A stretch of 64,000 bases of DNA from Chryseobacterium shigense (GCF_014207845.1 NZ_JACHLC010000001.1:1054001-1118000); one strand, 5' to 3'; counted from the stretch's first letter, positions 1-9,149 are shown. The notes: a model not told the origin generated them from the letters alone. Made by a program: numbers and translations.

Positions 1-427
1 TATGGGACTGAAAGCCGGTCAGGAAGTTTCAAATATTAAAGTGAATCATGTATTCATCGGAAGCTGTACCAACGCAAGAATAGAAGATTTCCGTTCTGTA
101 GCACAGTATATTAAAGGTAAAGCCAAGTCCGAAACTGTAAAAGCCCTGATTGTTCCGGGATCACAGCAGGTTGTAAAACAGATCTATGAAGAAGGTCTGG
201 ATAAAATTTTCAATGATGCAGGATTCCAGATCCGTCAGCCGGGATGTTCAGCCTGTCTTGCCATGAATGATGATAAAATTCCGGAAGGAGAATACTGTGT
301 TTCCACTTCCAACAGGAATTTTGAAGGCAGGCAGGGGCAGGGAGCGAGAACCATTCTGGCAAGTCCGCTCACCGCAGCCAAAGCAGCTATAGAAGGAAGA
401 ATTTCAGCTTTTGAAAGCTTAAACTAA
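1..427 (+). CDS. leuC: 3-isopropylmalate dehydratase large subunit, C-terminal part
   Basis: This is the C-terminal 141 residues of isopropylmalate isomerase, the [4Fe-4S] enzyme that converts 2-isopropylmalate to 3-isopropylmalate in leucine synthesis. The gene runs off the left edge. The aconitase-family cluster ligands are visible in [10 protein letters not shown] and [10 protein letters not shown], and the substrate-binding segment [12 protein letters not shown] is intact. It ends 16 bp before leuD, so leuC, leuD and leuB form one operon. Confidence 0.97.
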   Translation, partial: MGLKAGQEVSNIKVNHVFIGSCTNARIEDFRSVAQYIKGKAKSETVKALIVPGSQQVVKQIYEEGLDKIFNDAGFQIRQPGCSACLAMNDDKIPEGEYCVSTSNRNFEGRQGQGARTILASPLTAAKAAIEGRISAFESLN

Positions 428-443
428 AAGATCAGACAGACTA

Positions 444-1049
444 ATGCAAAAATTAACTTATATACAATCAACCGCAGTACCGTTACCCGCAGAAAATATA
501 GATACGGACCAGATCATTCCTGCAAGATTCCTGAAAAGTATTGACAGGAAAGGCTTTGGAGAGAACCTGTTCAGAGACTGGAGGTTTAACATTCATTCAG
601 GAGAGCCTAACCCTGATTTTGTATTGAACAATTCAAAGTACAGCGGGGAAATCTTAGTGGCCGGAAATAATTTCGGGTGCGGAAGCAGCAGGGAACATGC
701 CGCCTGGTCTTTGACTGATTATGGATTCAAAGTAATTATATCAAGCTATTTTGCCGATATTTTTAAAGGGAATGCTCTCAACAACGGACTTCTTCCCGTA
801 AAGGTTTCCGAAGAATTTTTAAAAGATATTTTAAGAAGTATTACCGAAAACCCTGAATTAGAAATTAATGTGGATGTAGAGCAGCAGACGATCAGTTTTA
901 ACGGGAGAACAGAAACCTTTGAACTCGATTCTTATAAAAAAATATGCCTTATCAACGGCTATGATGATATTGATTTTTTAATCAGCAAAAAACAGGTGAT
1001 AGAACAATTTGAACTAAAAACACAAAAGCATGAGCAACAATTATTTTAA
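444..1049 (+). CDS. leuD: 3-isopropylmalate dehydratase small subunit
   Basis: This is the 201-residue swivel-domain partner of Leu[15 protein letters not shown] near the N-terminus and [13 protein letters not shown] in the middle are the hallmarks of the small subunit. Its length is normal. It sits between leuC and leuB, and its last 20 bp overlap the start of leuB, which suggests translational coupling. Confidence 0.97.
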   Translation: MQKLTYIQSTAVPLPAENIDTDQIIPARFLKSIDRKGFGENLFRDWRFNIHSGEPNPDFVLNNSKYSGEILVAGNNFGCGSSREHAAWSLTDYGFKVIISSYFADIFKGNALNNGLLPVKVSEEFLKDILRSITENPELEINVDVEQQTISFNGRTETFELDSYKKICLINGYDDIDFLISKKQVIEQFELKTQKHEQQLF

Positions 1050-2154
1050 AATAGCAGTTTTGCCCGGAGACGGAATCGGTCCCGAAGTAGTCAGTGAAAG
1101 TATGAAGGTGTTGGAGGCTGTGGAAGAGGTTTTTCACTGCCGGTTCCAGTTTTCTTATGGATTAATGGGGGCTGAAGCTATTTTCAAAACCGGAGATCCT
1201 CTTCCTGAAGAAACATTAAAAATTTGTAAAGATTCGGATGCCGTTCTTTTCGGGGCAATTGGAGATCCGGTTTTCGACAACAACCCGGAAGCAAAGGTAA
1301 GACCTGAACAAGGTTTATTGAAACTTCGTAAAGAATTGGGGTTATATGCCAATATCAGGCCTTTGAAAACCTATGCTTCACTGATTGATAAAAGTCCTTT
1401 AAAAAGAGAAATTATTGAAGGAACGGATATCCAGATCTTCAGGGAATTGGTGAGCGGAATTTATTTCGGTGAAAAATTTACAGATCCGGACGGTAAATAT
1501 GCCTATGATGTCTGTAAATACAGTACAGAAGACATCATTCCTATTGCTCATATGGCTTTTAAAGAAGCTGAAAAGAGGAAAAAGAAACTTACTTTAATTG
1601 ATAAGGCAAATGTTTTGGATACTTCAAGACTCTGGAGAAAGACCTGCCAGAAAATTGCCATTCAATATCCTGATGTACAACTGGATTATATATTTGTTGA
1701 TAATGCAGCCATGCAGTTGGTTCTTAACCCTAAACAGTTTGATGTGATCCTGACAGAGAATATGTTTGGAGATATTATTTCAGATGAAGCTAGTGTTATC
1801 GGCGGTTCTATCGGGCTTTTACCGTCTGCTTCAATAGGTGAGGAAAATGCTTTGTTCGAACCTATTCACGGTTCTTATCCTCAGGCTAAAGGAAAAGGTG
1901 TTGCCAATCCTGTTGCATCCATCCTGAGTACAGCCATGATGTTAGATTATCTTGAACTTACTGAAGCAGCTGATAAATTGAGAAGGGCAGTAGAGCATGC
2001 TATTGAGAACAGATATGTTACAGTAGATCTTAATTCGGAACAGCATTATTCTACAAGTGAAGTGGGAAGCTTTATTGCGGATTATATCAAATATTCTGAA
2101 AAATCTTATTATAATTTTGAAAATATCAAGATCGGAAAATCTACGATCGTATAG
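1030..2154 (+). CDS. leuB: 3-isopropylmalate dehydrogenase
   Basis: This is the NAD-dependent oxidative decarboxylase that makes 2-ketoisocaproate, the third step specific to leucine synthesis. The start [10 protein letters not shown], the catalytic and metal-binding stretches VDNAAMQLV and [14 protein letters not shown], and the [10 protein letters not shown] loop are typical of the family. The 374 residues are slightly longer than usual because of a tail of about 20 residues after the conserved C-terminus. It is the last gene of the leu operon; a repeat element follows. Confidence 0.97.
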   Translation: MSNNYFKIAVLPGDGIGPEVVSESMKVLEAVEEVFHCRFQFSYGLMGAEAIFKTGDPLPEETLKICKDSDAVLFGAIGDPVFDNNPEAKVRPEQGLLKLRKELGLYANIRPLKTYASLIDKSPLKREIIEGTDIQIFRELVSGIYFGEKFTDPDGKYAYDVCKYSTEDIIPIAHMAFKEAEKRKKKLTLIDKANVLDTSRLWRKTCQKIAIQYPDVQLDYIFVDNAAMQLVLNPKQFDVILTENMFGDIISDEASVIGGSIGLLPSASIGEENALFEPIHGSYPQAKGKGVANPVASILSTAMMLDYLELTEAADKLRRAVEHAIENRYVTVDLNSEQHYSTSEVGSFIADYIKYSEKSYYNFENIKIGKSTIV

Positions 2155-2460
2155 TTTTAAACAAACAGTTCACATAAATAATAGATTAGTTAGAAAGGTT
2201 CTGTCCTATGGGATGGAACCTTTCGTTTTATATAGAAGAGTGTACAGGATTTTAACCACAGATTTCACGGATTTTCACAGATAACTGCGTATAATTAATT
2301 TTAATAATTTCCATAAGTATAACATAAACATCTGTGAAAATCCGTGAAATCTGTGGTAAATAAAAACAGCTTCTTTTATAGAGAATGGATGAAGAATAGA
2401 AGATGTACAAAAATTTCATCATTAAAAAAGCCCCATCTCAAATATGAGACAGGACCTTCT
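2155..2460. repeat. Intergenic region with a 28-bp perfect inverted repeat
   Basis: The gap between leuB and the minus-strand operon holds a perfect 28-bp inverted repeat. The left arm is 2255-2282 (starting ACCACAGATTTCACGG) and the right arm is 2330-2357, with a 47-nt loop. It resembles short palindromic repeats that recur between flavobacterial genes. I see no gene here. The right end (about 2425-2462) contains a terminator for the opposite strand. Confidence 0.75.
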
Positions 2461-2464
2461 TTAT
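2425..2464 (-). terminator. Terminator of the 4299-2461 operon
   Basis: Read on the minus strand, GTCTCA-TATT-TGAGAT forms a short hairpin within a longer imperfect stem, followed by GGGGC and a run of T. It lies directly after the last gene of the operon. Confidence 0.6.
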
Positions 2465-2643
2465 TTCTTAGTGTTATCCGTTTTTCCCGATTTGTTTTTT
2501 GAAGCTTTCTGAATATCTTCCTTATCAATATCGGGCGGATTGCTTTTTTCTGATGAAGCAGGAATATTCTGAAAATCCTGGTTCTGTTTCTTGGTTTCTG
2601 CGCTGTTGGCAGATTCTTTCTTTTTGTCGTCTTTTGAATCCAT
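2461..2643 (-). CDS. Small highly charged protein, unknown function
   Basis: A 60-residue protein made almost entirely of Lys, Asp, Glu, Ser and Asn, with no hydrophobic core, so probably disordered. It starts 12 bp after the DUF4230 gene and ends at the operon terminator, so it is likely the fourth gene of that operon. I do not recognise a family. Its position in a compact operon supports it as a real gene, but composition alone does not. Confidence 0.55.
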   Translation of the reverse strand: MDSKDDKKKESANSAETKKQNQDFQNIPASSEKSNPPDIDKEDIQKASKNKSGKTDNTKK

Positions 2644-2655
2644 AGCTTTACATTT

Positions 2656-3261
2656 TTAGAGTCCTAAAACACCGAGCTTGCCGGTTTCATCTTCTATGGT
2701 ATAGTTCAAAGCCTTTGCCAAAACGAAAATATTGTTGAGGTTTTCCATTAATTGTTTACGTCCTTCTGTTCTCAGTTGGTTCTGATTAATGGATTGAATT
2801 GCTGCTTCCTTGGCTTTCTGGGTCACATTTTTAATGTCCTTTTCAGAAATTCTGTTAAAAAAAGAATCGTCCAGTGACTGGATATCAACGCTTGGAGTAA
2901 TTCTTATTTCTGCATCGGGAAGTTCGGTAATCACCAGTTTTTTGTTGATGGAATCTACCTCGATCTTCATTTTGTTGAGATCATAAGAAACCTGGGCATT
3001 GGTTTTGGTGTAGGTAATAATGCTGTTATTCGACACTTCTTTTCCAAACACTTCATAGCCCATTTTGGTTTTCTGCATGCTGGAAATATTCTGCTCCATC
3101 ACCACCATTTTATTCATTTTGGAGATCTGGTTGGTCAGAATATAATAATCTGATTTTTCCGTCTTTCCTCCAAGATTTAAACAGGATTTAAGTCCGAAAA
3201 ACAGAATCAGCATCACGAGAATTCCCGCTGCAAATGATATGATTACCTTGTAATTTCTCAA
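2656..3261 (-). CDS. DUF4230 domain-containing membrane-anchored protein
   Basis: A 201-residue protein with one N-terminal membrane segment (about residues 7-26) followed by an extracytoplasmic domain. The pattern of short beta segments and a C-terminal helical stretch (QKAKEAAIQSINQNQLR) fits the DUF4230 family, whose function is unknown. It lies 2 bp after the thioredoxin-fold gene. The pairing with a secreted thioredoxin-fold protein suggests an envelope role, but that is inference. Confidence 0.8.
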   Translation of the reverse strand: MRNYKVIISFAAGILVMLILFFGLKSCLNLGGKTEKSDYYILTNQISKMNKMVVMEQNISSMQKTKMGYEVFGKEVSNNSIITYTKTNAQVSYDLNKMKIEVDSINKKLVITELPDAEIRITPSVDIQSLDDSFFNRISEKDIKNVTQKAKEAAIQSINQNQLRTEGRKQLMENLNNIFVLAKALNYTIEDETGKLGVLGL

Positions 3262-3263
3262 CG

Positions 3264-3830
3264 TTATTTTTTAAATATTTCTTTAAGTACGGAACTGTCA
3301 TCCTTCTTCAGAATTTCAACAAGATCCCTTTCAATATAACCGCTGGTAGGCATCTCAATAATTCTTCCGATTTCCTTGCCATATTTTTCTACGATAATGG
3401 TAGGTACTTTCTGGATATTATAACGTACTTCATCTCCGGTAGGGGATTCTTTTTTACGGTTAACAGCAATAATAGTCAGTTTATTATCCGGATATTTTAC
3501 TTCCTCCAGGATTTTCGTCAATCTTGGAAAGTCTCTGTGACTGTCTTCACACCATGTTCCCATAAACACAACCAGTGAATAGGTACTGAATTTAGCCTTT
3601 CTTAATTCGCTGATCGCTTTCTGGTCAACAGCATATTCATCATGTTCTTTCACATACCAGTCTGCATAGGGAGCTTTCAGGAACTGCTCTTTGAATTGAT
3701 TTCCCAAAAGCATTTTACCATCATTCTGAGTTTCCACTTCACGGTTCATCACTACTTTTTGGGCGCTTAGCTGCTGGGAAGCCAGAATAAGGCCTGAAAT
3801 AACAAGAGTATTAGTAATAAATTTTTTCAT
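3264..3830 (-). CDS. Secreted thioredoxin-fold protein
   Basis: 188 residues with an N-terminal signal peptide (about residues 1-23). The thioredoxin-like fold carries the active-site segment FMGTWCEDSHRDFPRL, where the usual CxxC is replaced by CEDS. That leaves a single cysteine, so classical dithiol exchange is unlikely. The cis-proline region (VPTIIVEKYGKEIGR) is conserved. It starts 1 bp after the stop of the upstream pyrophosphohydrolase gene, so the genes are tightly coupled. The substrate is unknown. Confidence 0.85.
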   Translation of the reverse strand: MKKFITNTLVISGLILASQQLSAQKVVMNREVETQNDGKMLLGNQFKEQFLKAPYADWYVKEHDEYAVDQKAISELRKAKFSTYSLVVFMGTWCEDSHRDFPRLTKILEEVKYPDNKLTIIAVNRKKESPTGDEVRYNIQKVPTIIVEKYGKEIGRIIEMPTSGYIERDLVEILKKDDSSVLKEIFKK

Positions 3831-3831
3831 A

Positions 3832-4299
3832 TTATTTTTCGATAATTGTTTTTAAATCTGCAGGGGAATAGTATTTGTTTTTCAGAACTTTATGATCTGT
3901 TTTTCTGTAAACATTAAACTTTTCTCCTGACTTTTCATAGAAAGATTCTACTTCTTTTTCTTTATAAAATGCTACTGTTTCCTCGGCCTGTTCTGCATTG
4001 TCACACGCCTTAGACATATTGGAACGCTGTACTTCGTTGAATAGCTCTACAAATTTACTGCCAAGTCCGAATTCCAGTACGGCTCCGCTTAAAACATACT
4101 GAAGATCGCACAGGGCATCAGCTATTTCTACAATATTATTATCCGCAATAGCTTGCTTTAATTCGTTTAATTCTTCCTGTAAAAGTTCAACTCTCAGATT
4201 GCATCTTTCCGGTGAAGGAATTTGCGGAGTATCTAAAATAGGGGCTTTAAAAGTGGTGTGGAATTCTGCTACCTGGTTCAGACTGTCAATTTTATCCAT
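3832..4299 (-). CDS. MazG-like nucleoside triphosphate pyrophosphohydrolase
   Basis: 155 residues. The all-alpha NTP-pyrophosphatase signature is present as EELNELKQA followed by EIADALCDLQYV, which supplies the acidic Mg-binding residues. Such enzymes hydrolyse NTPs or dNTPs to the monophosphate and often clean up non-canonical nucleotides. It is the first gene of a four-gene operon. A TATCTTTG box lies just upstream at 4318-4325 on the minus strand. Confidence 0.85.
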   Translation of the reverse strand: MDKIDSLNQVAEFHTTFKAPILDTPQIPSPERCNLRVELLQEELNELKQAIADNNIVEIADALCDLQYVLSGAVLEFGLGSKFVELFNEVQRSNMSKACDNAEQAEETVAFYKEKEVESFYEKSGEKFNVYRKTDHKVLKNKYYSPADLKTIIEK

Positions 4300-4317
4300 G
4301 AATTTTATTATTTACAG

Positions 4318-4325
4318 CAAAGATA
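4318..4325 (-). promoter_or_regulatory. -7 box of the 4299-2461 operon
   Basis: TATCTTTG on the minus strand matches the Bacteroidetes -7 consensus TAnnTTTG and lies 19 bp upstream of the MazG-like start codon. Confidence 0.7.
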
Positions 4326-4412
4326 GAAAACGATTTTGGAAAACTTGTAATGCGTATTACATATCTGTTCCGATAAAAATTAAATAACCCTTATTAGAAA
4401 ACACTTTCTACC

Positions 4413-4442
4413 AAAAATCCACAGCCTGAACCGTGGATTTTC
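4413..4442 (-). terminator. Terminator after the unknown gene at 4485
   Basis: A 9-bp perfect stem (AAAATCCAC at 4414-4422 with GTGGATTTT at 4433-4441) followed on the minus strand by a short T run. It lies 45 bp past the stop of the 4485-4901 gene. Confidence 0.65.
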
Positions 4443-4484
4443 TTTTAAAATTTTGAACGTTTTATTTCAAATTGTTAAGGTTTA

Positions 4485-4901
4485 TTACAAATCTTCATAT
4501 TTCCATACACCTGAAATGTTTAAAAGCGTTAATCCGGGCTGCCATTCTCCATAACTGAATACACAGATATATTTTGATTGGCAAACCTTACAATCGGTTC
4601 CAAAATATAAAGTAGGTAGATCGGTTACCGTTAAGTCCCCAAGATGCGACATTCTTGCAGAAGTTTCAGTAACCATTTTATTTTTCAACAATTCATTTCT
4701 GGATAAGACTTTATCTTCATTATAAATTTGAAAAATCGGGAATCCTGATTCATAGGGAAAGATTTTAATTGTATTTTCCTGACCGCAGTCACAACATATA
4801 AATTTTGTTTCAGCAGCCGGAATTATTTCATCATTACTGAAATGTTTTTTTTCAATAACTACCTGGTTAATGAGTTCTATTTTTTTTGATATTGAATACA
4901 T
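4485..4901 (-). CDS. Unknown cytoplasmic protein, candidate immunity partner of the TNT-like toxin
   Basis: 138 residues with no signal peptide or membrane segment. Two cysteine pairs, FICCDCGQE (about residue 35) and DCKVCQSK (about residue 107), look like a zinc-ribbon-type site. I recognise no family. It begins 9 bp after the stop of the TNT-like lipoprotein gene and is followed by a terminator, so the two form a two-gene operon. This toxin-first order suits a cognate immunity protein, but the function is inferred from position only. The alternative is an unrelated zinc-binding protein. Confidence 0.7.
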   Translation of the reverse strand: MYSISKKIELINQVVIEKKHFSNDEIIPAAETKFICCDCGQENTIKIFPYESGFPIFQIYNEDKVLSRNELLKNKMVTETSARMSHLGDLTVTDLPTLYFGTDCKVCQSKYICVFSYGEWQPGLTLLNISGVWKYEDL

Positions 4902-4910
4902 TCGAATTTA

Positions 4911-5627
4911 TTATTGCTGAATAACGGTGCCTGCCAGATTATTATATTTTCCGCTCGGACTTTTTTTGATGGTAATCTTTATATATCCTTCCTGTGCCAG
5001 CTTATTCCATGTTTTCTGATAGCCTGTAGCAACATCAACAGGAATTTTCCACATGGTCTGCTTTCCTCCGCCAATCTGGTTAAACCAGGGAATAACATCT
5101 GCTGTCTGGGACTTGAAAGGTAGTAAATTATTCAGAACATCTATTTCATAATAGAAATCATACTTGTTCTCCGGTTGGTTTAAGGCTCTTTGAGAGAAAG
5201 TATAAACATATCCGTTCACAATTGGGCTCGTAAAGCTGCCTCCCAAAGTAGGGATTCCTGTTCCGTCATAGCTTCCGACAGCTCCACTGTATCTGTCAAA
5301 TTTTTGCCCTGCCTGGAACGGAACGTCGTCAACAATATTATAGCCTCCATTGGCAGGCGGCCATCCTCCGTTAAGGTCATTAGCTTTAAAAAGGGCTTCC
5401 AGCTCACTCCATCTGCCTTGTTTGTAAAGTTCAAATGCCTGGTTTCTGACAGTTGGGCTTACTGTTCCTGAAGGGTCGTAGGTTAAAGCAAATTCATCTG
5501 CATTCTTATAAAATACATGCGTAACAACTCCTGTTGGTACATCATCAGCTTCTTCATGATCTGAACTACAGGCAGCCGAAAAGAATACAGCTGTTATAAA
5601 AAAGATGTACTTAAATAAATGTTTCAT
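4911..5627 (-). CDS. Lipoprotein with a TNT-like (DUF4237) NAD glycohydrolase domain
   Basis: 238 residues. A lipoprotein signal ends in FSAAC, putting the lipid on Cys20; the following SSDHEEADD is acidic, like Bacteroidetes signals for display on the outer surface. From about residue 85 to 222 the protein matches the tuberculosis necrotizing toxin fold: WPPANGG (89-95), a glycine-rich segment with DRY (111-113), SQRAL (Arg147) and PWFNQIGGGKQ (180-190, Gln190). TNT enzymes hydrolyse NAD+ and kill target cells. Activity here is inferred. Residues 30-85 are an unassigned linker. The partner gene follows 9 bp downstream. Confidence 0.82.
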   Translation of the reverse strand: MKHLFKYIFFITAVFFSAACSSDHEEADDVPTGVVTHVFYKNADEFALTYDPSGTVSPTVRNQAFELYKQGRWSELEALFKANDLNGGWPPANGGYNIVDDVPFQAGQKFDRYSGAVGSYDGTGIPTLGGSFTSPIVNGYVYTFSQRALNQPENKYDFYYEIDVLNNLLPFKSQTADVIPWFNQIGGGKQTMWKIPVDVATGYQKTWNKLAQEGYIKITIKKSPSGKYNNLAGTVIQQ

Positions 5628-6039
5628 GGTAAAAGTTTTTATGGTTATTTTATTTTTTTGGCGGATTTGAGATTTGATTCAATCTTTTTCCGGATTTTGT
5701 GAAATAGTATTTTATAACCTGATCTTGCCGGGACGAAGTAATTTTCTGAAAATAAAAATTCGGAAGAGAAAACCGTTTTATCAGAAGACAAAGAATCCAA
5801 TACCAGCATTTGTTTCAAAATCTGATCGGGTAACGGTACAAAGTAATTTGAATGATAAATTTAAATTAAAAATTTTAAATATCACTTAAATTTATTAAAA
5901 TAAATAATTATGTTTAAATTTAGTATATTTTTTAATTGTTTTCATAATGTACTTTGTATTGTAAGTGTGAATCAGATCGGGTTACAACAAAAAAAAGACT
6001 GCCCGAAGGCAGTCTTCCAAAGTGTTTACTGAATGGTTA
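5628..6039. other. Gene-free region upstream of the TNT-like gene
   Basis: About 350 bp of very AT-rich sequence with no convincing gene. It contains two copies of GATCGGGT (5824-5831 and 5975-5982), and GTACAAAGTA (5836-5845) with its near mirror GTACTTTGTA (5949-5958). These could be regulatory. I did not find a clean TAnnTTTG box for the toxin gene. The right end holds the terminator of the protease gene. Confidence 0.5.
5986..6017 (-). terminator. Terminator of the secreted protease gene
   Basis: An 8-bp perfect stem AGACTGCC (5996-6003) with GGCAGTCT (6008-6015) around a CGAA loop, followed on the minus strand by a run of T. It lies 25 bp past the protease stop codon. Confidence 0.9.
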
Positions 6040-8970
6040 TTAATTTTTAATGAATCTCTTGGCAGCATCTCCAATCTGGATCGTATAAGCTCCTTTGATA
6101 AGTCCGCTTACATTTACACTGCCTCTTTCTAGTTTTCCTGAATTGATTAGTTTTCCACCCATATCGAAGATTTTATAATCTTCTGAAGTCGTGTTTGAAA
6201 TATATAATACATCTTTTGCAGGATTTGGATACAACTTGATATCAGTGATCAGATCTTTGGTATCAAGAATTTCTCCTCTTCCTGAAGAAACAATATTCAG
6301 GGTATAATCTTCAACCTGTCCGTAAGTAAAGGCTTCACATGAAGAAGTAGGTATGGAGCTGTACTTCATCATTACTCTCATCCTTGTAGAACCAACTGTT
6401 GCAGTTGCAGGAATAGTAATACTTCCTGTTACAGGAGTAGTTGTGGAGCCTGCTTTGGTCCATGCCAGCTCTCCGTTGTCTGTAAAGTCGCCATCACCAT
6501 TGTAGTCAATATAAACTGCATAAGCTTCACTGTATTTGGTTGAAGTCCATGTAGGAGTTACTGAAATAGTGTAAGCAGTTCCTTTTGTTACATTGGTAGA
6601 AACAGAAGTGAAGTTTTCATAACCTGCAGTTCCGGTTGAAGTATTGTTAATGGTTCCGAATTTCACGTTTCCGATTCTTTCATCTGCTGTATTGCTGGCA
6701 GATGATGAACAGTACGTTACTGTGCCTCCGGAAAGTGTTGTGACACTTACTGTATTACTTGATGGTGATACATTTCCTGCAGCATCTTTAGCCTTAACAG
6801 TAAAGCTGTATGTTGTGGCCGGTGTTAAACTTGTTACCGTATATGTTGCAGATGCCGTATTTCCGATTACAGATCCGTTCATGTATACATCATAGCCTGT
6901 TACTGCTACGTTATCTGTAGCTCCGCTCCAGGAAAGATTGGTAGTGGTAGCTGTAGTTCCGGAAGCTGCAAGGGTAGGAGCCGTAGGAGCTACTGTATCT
7001 GTACCACCGCTGCCTGCGTTAACTGTAATATTGGCATTGTTAACATCAAAGAAGATGTGGTTTGAGCCCTTTACCATAATTCTTCCTGTTGTAGTAGATG
7101 CATTAGGAATGGTTACAGCCTGGGTTCCATCATTCGGAGTTCCGGCAAGAAGGGTAGTCCATGTATTTCCGCTGTCTGTAGACCATAAAATATCTACATT
7201 GGCAGCATTCACCCCGTTTGCAGTTGTTCCTGCCACATTCCATGTTACGGTTTGTGAGCTTCCTCCTGAATAGGTAGTAGCTGAATTTTGGGATGAAACA
7301 CTAAAAGGTCCTGCTGTTCCGTTTACAGTAATTAGGGCATCATCAGAATTGTTTCCGGAACCTCCCGCTCTGTTATCACGGACAGTAAATCGGAAATTTA
7401 AAGATCTGGCAACATTAGATAATGCTTCCACAGTGATCTCTGAACCTGCTGTAGTTGTTCCTCCTGTTAAGATGGATGCCATTCTTGGGAAATATCTCGT
7501 TGGAGAAGTTGTAGGAGTCCATGATCTGAAAGTTGGCCCCGTTGTCTTGGTGGCACTTGCCGCAGAACTGGCACCGGTTTGGGATGATGATGCATTATCC
7601 ATCTGTTCCCAAATGTAAGTTAATGAATCCCCGTTAGCATCGGTTCCTGTTCCTGTAAGCATGAAAGGTGTGCCTTTCGGAATGGTATAATCAAGGCCGG
7701 CATTGGCTGTAGGAATGGAATTTCCTGTAGAAGTGCTTACCGGACATGTTTTAGCTTTAATATTATTGGTAATCTGCTGAATGCTTATTGCATGGAAGAA
7801 AGCATCAGAATGCGGCTGGATATCCTGACTTGTAATTCCGGCGTATCCCATAATGGTTGATCCTGAGCCCGGCTCCATATTGGCTCCGGTTCCTTCATTG
7901 CTCATAGAGAAGGTATGATTTCCACCGAACTGATGTCCCATTTCGTGGGCAACATAGTCGATATCAAAATTGTCTCCTGAAGGAATGGCATCTGCCGGTG
8001 AAGTATACCCGCTTCCTTTTGAACCGTTTGTACAGACGCAGCCGATACATCCTGCGTTTCCGCCTCCTCCGGAAGCACCGAATAAGTGCCCGATATCATA
8101 ATTGGCTTCTCCGATTACAGAGGTCAGTGTACTCTGAAGCTGGGAATTCCAGCTGCTCATTCCTGAAGCTGCTGAATATGGATCTGTGGAGGCATTGGTA
8201 TAGATTACGGCATCATTATTGGAAATCAAAACCATTCTTGCTGCAAAATCTTTTTCAAAAACACCATTTACACGGGTCATTGTATTGTTGATGGCGGCCA
8301 GGGCATTCGCTTTGGTACCTCCAAAATATGTTGTGTATTCTCCGGTGGTTGAAAGAGCCAGTCTGAATGTTCTCAATTTAGCATCATCTGCGTTTGGCCT
8401 GGCGGCAAGGGTGTTGTTGGATACTCCTTTTTGCGCTACATCAATAACGGTACATTCGAATTTATTGAGATCATCTTTTTTATCGGATTTCCTGTATACT
8501 ACGTAAGAAGAAAGGTCTTTGGTGTAAGGCTCAATAAAAACAGCGGATTTGTCACCATAGATTTCCATAGAGGAAAGCCCAAGTGAAGAAATACTGAAAT
8601 ATACTGTTGAATTGGAATCGGTAAGACCTTCGCCTACATAAGATTTGATGTCCGGATATTTAGCTGCAAGCTGAGGGTCGAAATTCGAATTTTCCCTTAC
8701 TTTAAAGTTTTCCATCTTTCCTTCAGAATTAGGAAAGGAGATAATGATTTGTGATTTTTCTCCCGGAGCGAGTCTTTGGGGAGCTTTAGCGAGGGCATTT
8801 TTCAATCCGTTGAAATCTAAGCTGTAGATTTTAGGATTATTAATTGTGGTTTTGTTTTCAAAAACGTCTGAAGGTGCTTTTTTTGAACCTTCACTCCAGA
8901 GACGGTCAGTCTGCGCGAAAGAGATACCTGTAATAAGAAGCATCCCGATCATGGATAATTGTTTTTTCAT
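6040..8970 (-). CDS. Secreted reprolysin-type zinc metalloprotease with T9SS sorting domain
   Basis: 976 residues. A signal peptide (1-19) is followed by a propeptide-like region (about 20-195) and an M12B-type catalytic domain (about 200-410) with the zinc motif HEMGHQFGGNH (His342, Glu343, His346, His352). Next come beta-rich segments, a fibronectin type III domain (about 660-745), a GEVED domain (about 770-890) and a C-terminal type A sorting domain (KLYPNPAKDVLYI, ending RFIKN). It is predicted to be exported by Sec, moved across the outer membrane by the type IX system and then released or anchored. The substrate is unknown. It is transcribed alone. Confidence 0.93.
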   Translation of the reverse strand: MKKQLSMIGMLLITGISFAQTDRLWSEGSKKAPSDVFENKTTINNPKIYSLDFNGLKNALAKAPQRLAPGEKSQIIISFPNSEGKMENFKVRENSNFDPQLAAKYPDIKSYVGEGLTDSNSTVYFSISSLGLSSMEIYGDKSAVFIEPYTKDLSSYVVYRKSDKKDDLNKFECTVIDVAQKGVSNNTLAARPNADDAKLRTFRLALSTTGEYTTYFGGTKANALAAINNTMTRVNGVFEKDFAARMVLISNNDAVIYTNASTDPYSAASGMSSWNSQLQSTLTSVIGEANYDIGHLFGASGGGGNAGCIGCVCTNGSKGSGYTSPADAIPSGDNFDIDYVAHEMGHQFGGNHTFSMSNEGTGANMEPGSGSTIMGYAGITSQDIQPHSDAFFHAISIQQITNNIKAKTCPVSTSTGNSIPTANAGLDYTIPKGTPFMLTGTGTDANGDSLTYIWEQMDNASSSQTGASSAASATKTTGPTFRSWTPTTSPTRYFPRMASILTGGTTTAGSEITVEALSNVARSLNFRFTVRDNRAGGSGNNSDDALITVNGTAGPFSVSSQNSATTYSGGSSQTVTWNVAGTTANGVNAANVDILWSTDSGNTWTTLLAGTPNDGTQAVTIPNASTTTGRIMVKGSNHIFFDVNNANITVNAGSGGTDTVAPTAPTLAASGTTATTTNLSWSGATDNVAVTGYDVYMNGSVIGNTASATYTVTSLTPATTYSFTVKAKDAAGNVSPSSNTVSVTTLSGGTVTYCSSSASNTADERIGNVKFGTINNTSTGTAGYENFTSVSTNVTKGTAYTISVTPTWTSTKYSEAYAVYIDYNGDGDFTDNGELAWTKAGSTTTPVTGSITIPATATVGSTRMRVMMKYSSIPTSSCEAFTYGQVEDYTLNIVSSGRGEILDTKDLITDIKLYPNPAKDVLYISNTTSEDYKIFDMGGKLINSGKLERGSVNVSGLIKGAYTIQIGDAAKRFIKN

Positions 8971-8999
8971 ATGAAATTTTATTTTTGATTGTGGAATAT

Positions 9000-9007
9000 C
9001 AAAGCTA
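9000..9007 (-). promoter_or_regulatory. -7 box of the protease gene
   Basis: TAGCTTTG on the minus strand fits TAnnTTTG and lies 30 bp upstream of the protease start codon. Confidence 0.65.
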
Positions 9008-9111
9008 ATAAAAAATATGTTATGAAAAACAGAATTTTTTAAGAAATTTTTAGAACATCAGTTCAGTTTATTATGCAATACATTGTGTATAATTTAAAAT
9101 GTATTATCTCA

Positions 9112-9149
9112 AAAAAAGAAAATAGCATACGCAAAATACGTATGCTATT
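9112..9149 (-). terminator. Terminator of the acyl-CoA dehydrogenase / DinB operon
   Basis: An 11-bp perfect stem AATAGCATACG (9121-9131) with CGTATGCTATT (9139-9149), followed on the minus strand by TTTTCTTTTTTT. Confidence 0.88.

Noticed and set aside
2057..2284. 75-residue plus-strand frame over the end of leuB and the inverted repeat
   Set aside because: It overlaps leuB in another frame and its tail is encoded by the repeat arm; no family pattern.
5674..5889. 71-residue frame upstream of the TNT-like gene
   Set aside because: AT-rich, no family or ribosome-binding context, and opposite to the transcription of its neighbours.
6644..7618. Several plus-strand frames of 83-111 residues over the protease gene
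   Set aside because: They mirror the repetitive Thr/Ser/Val codons of the fibronectin-like repeats on the other strand.
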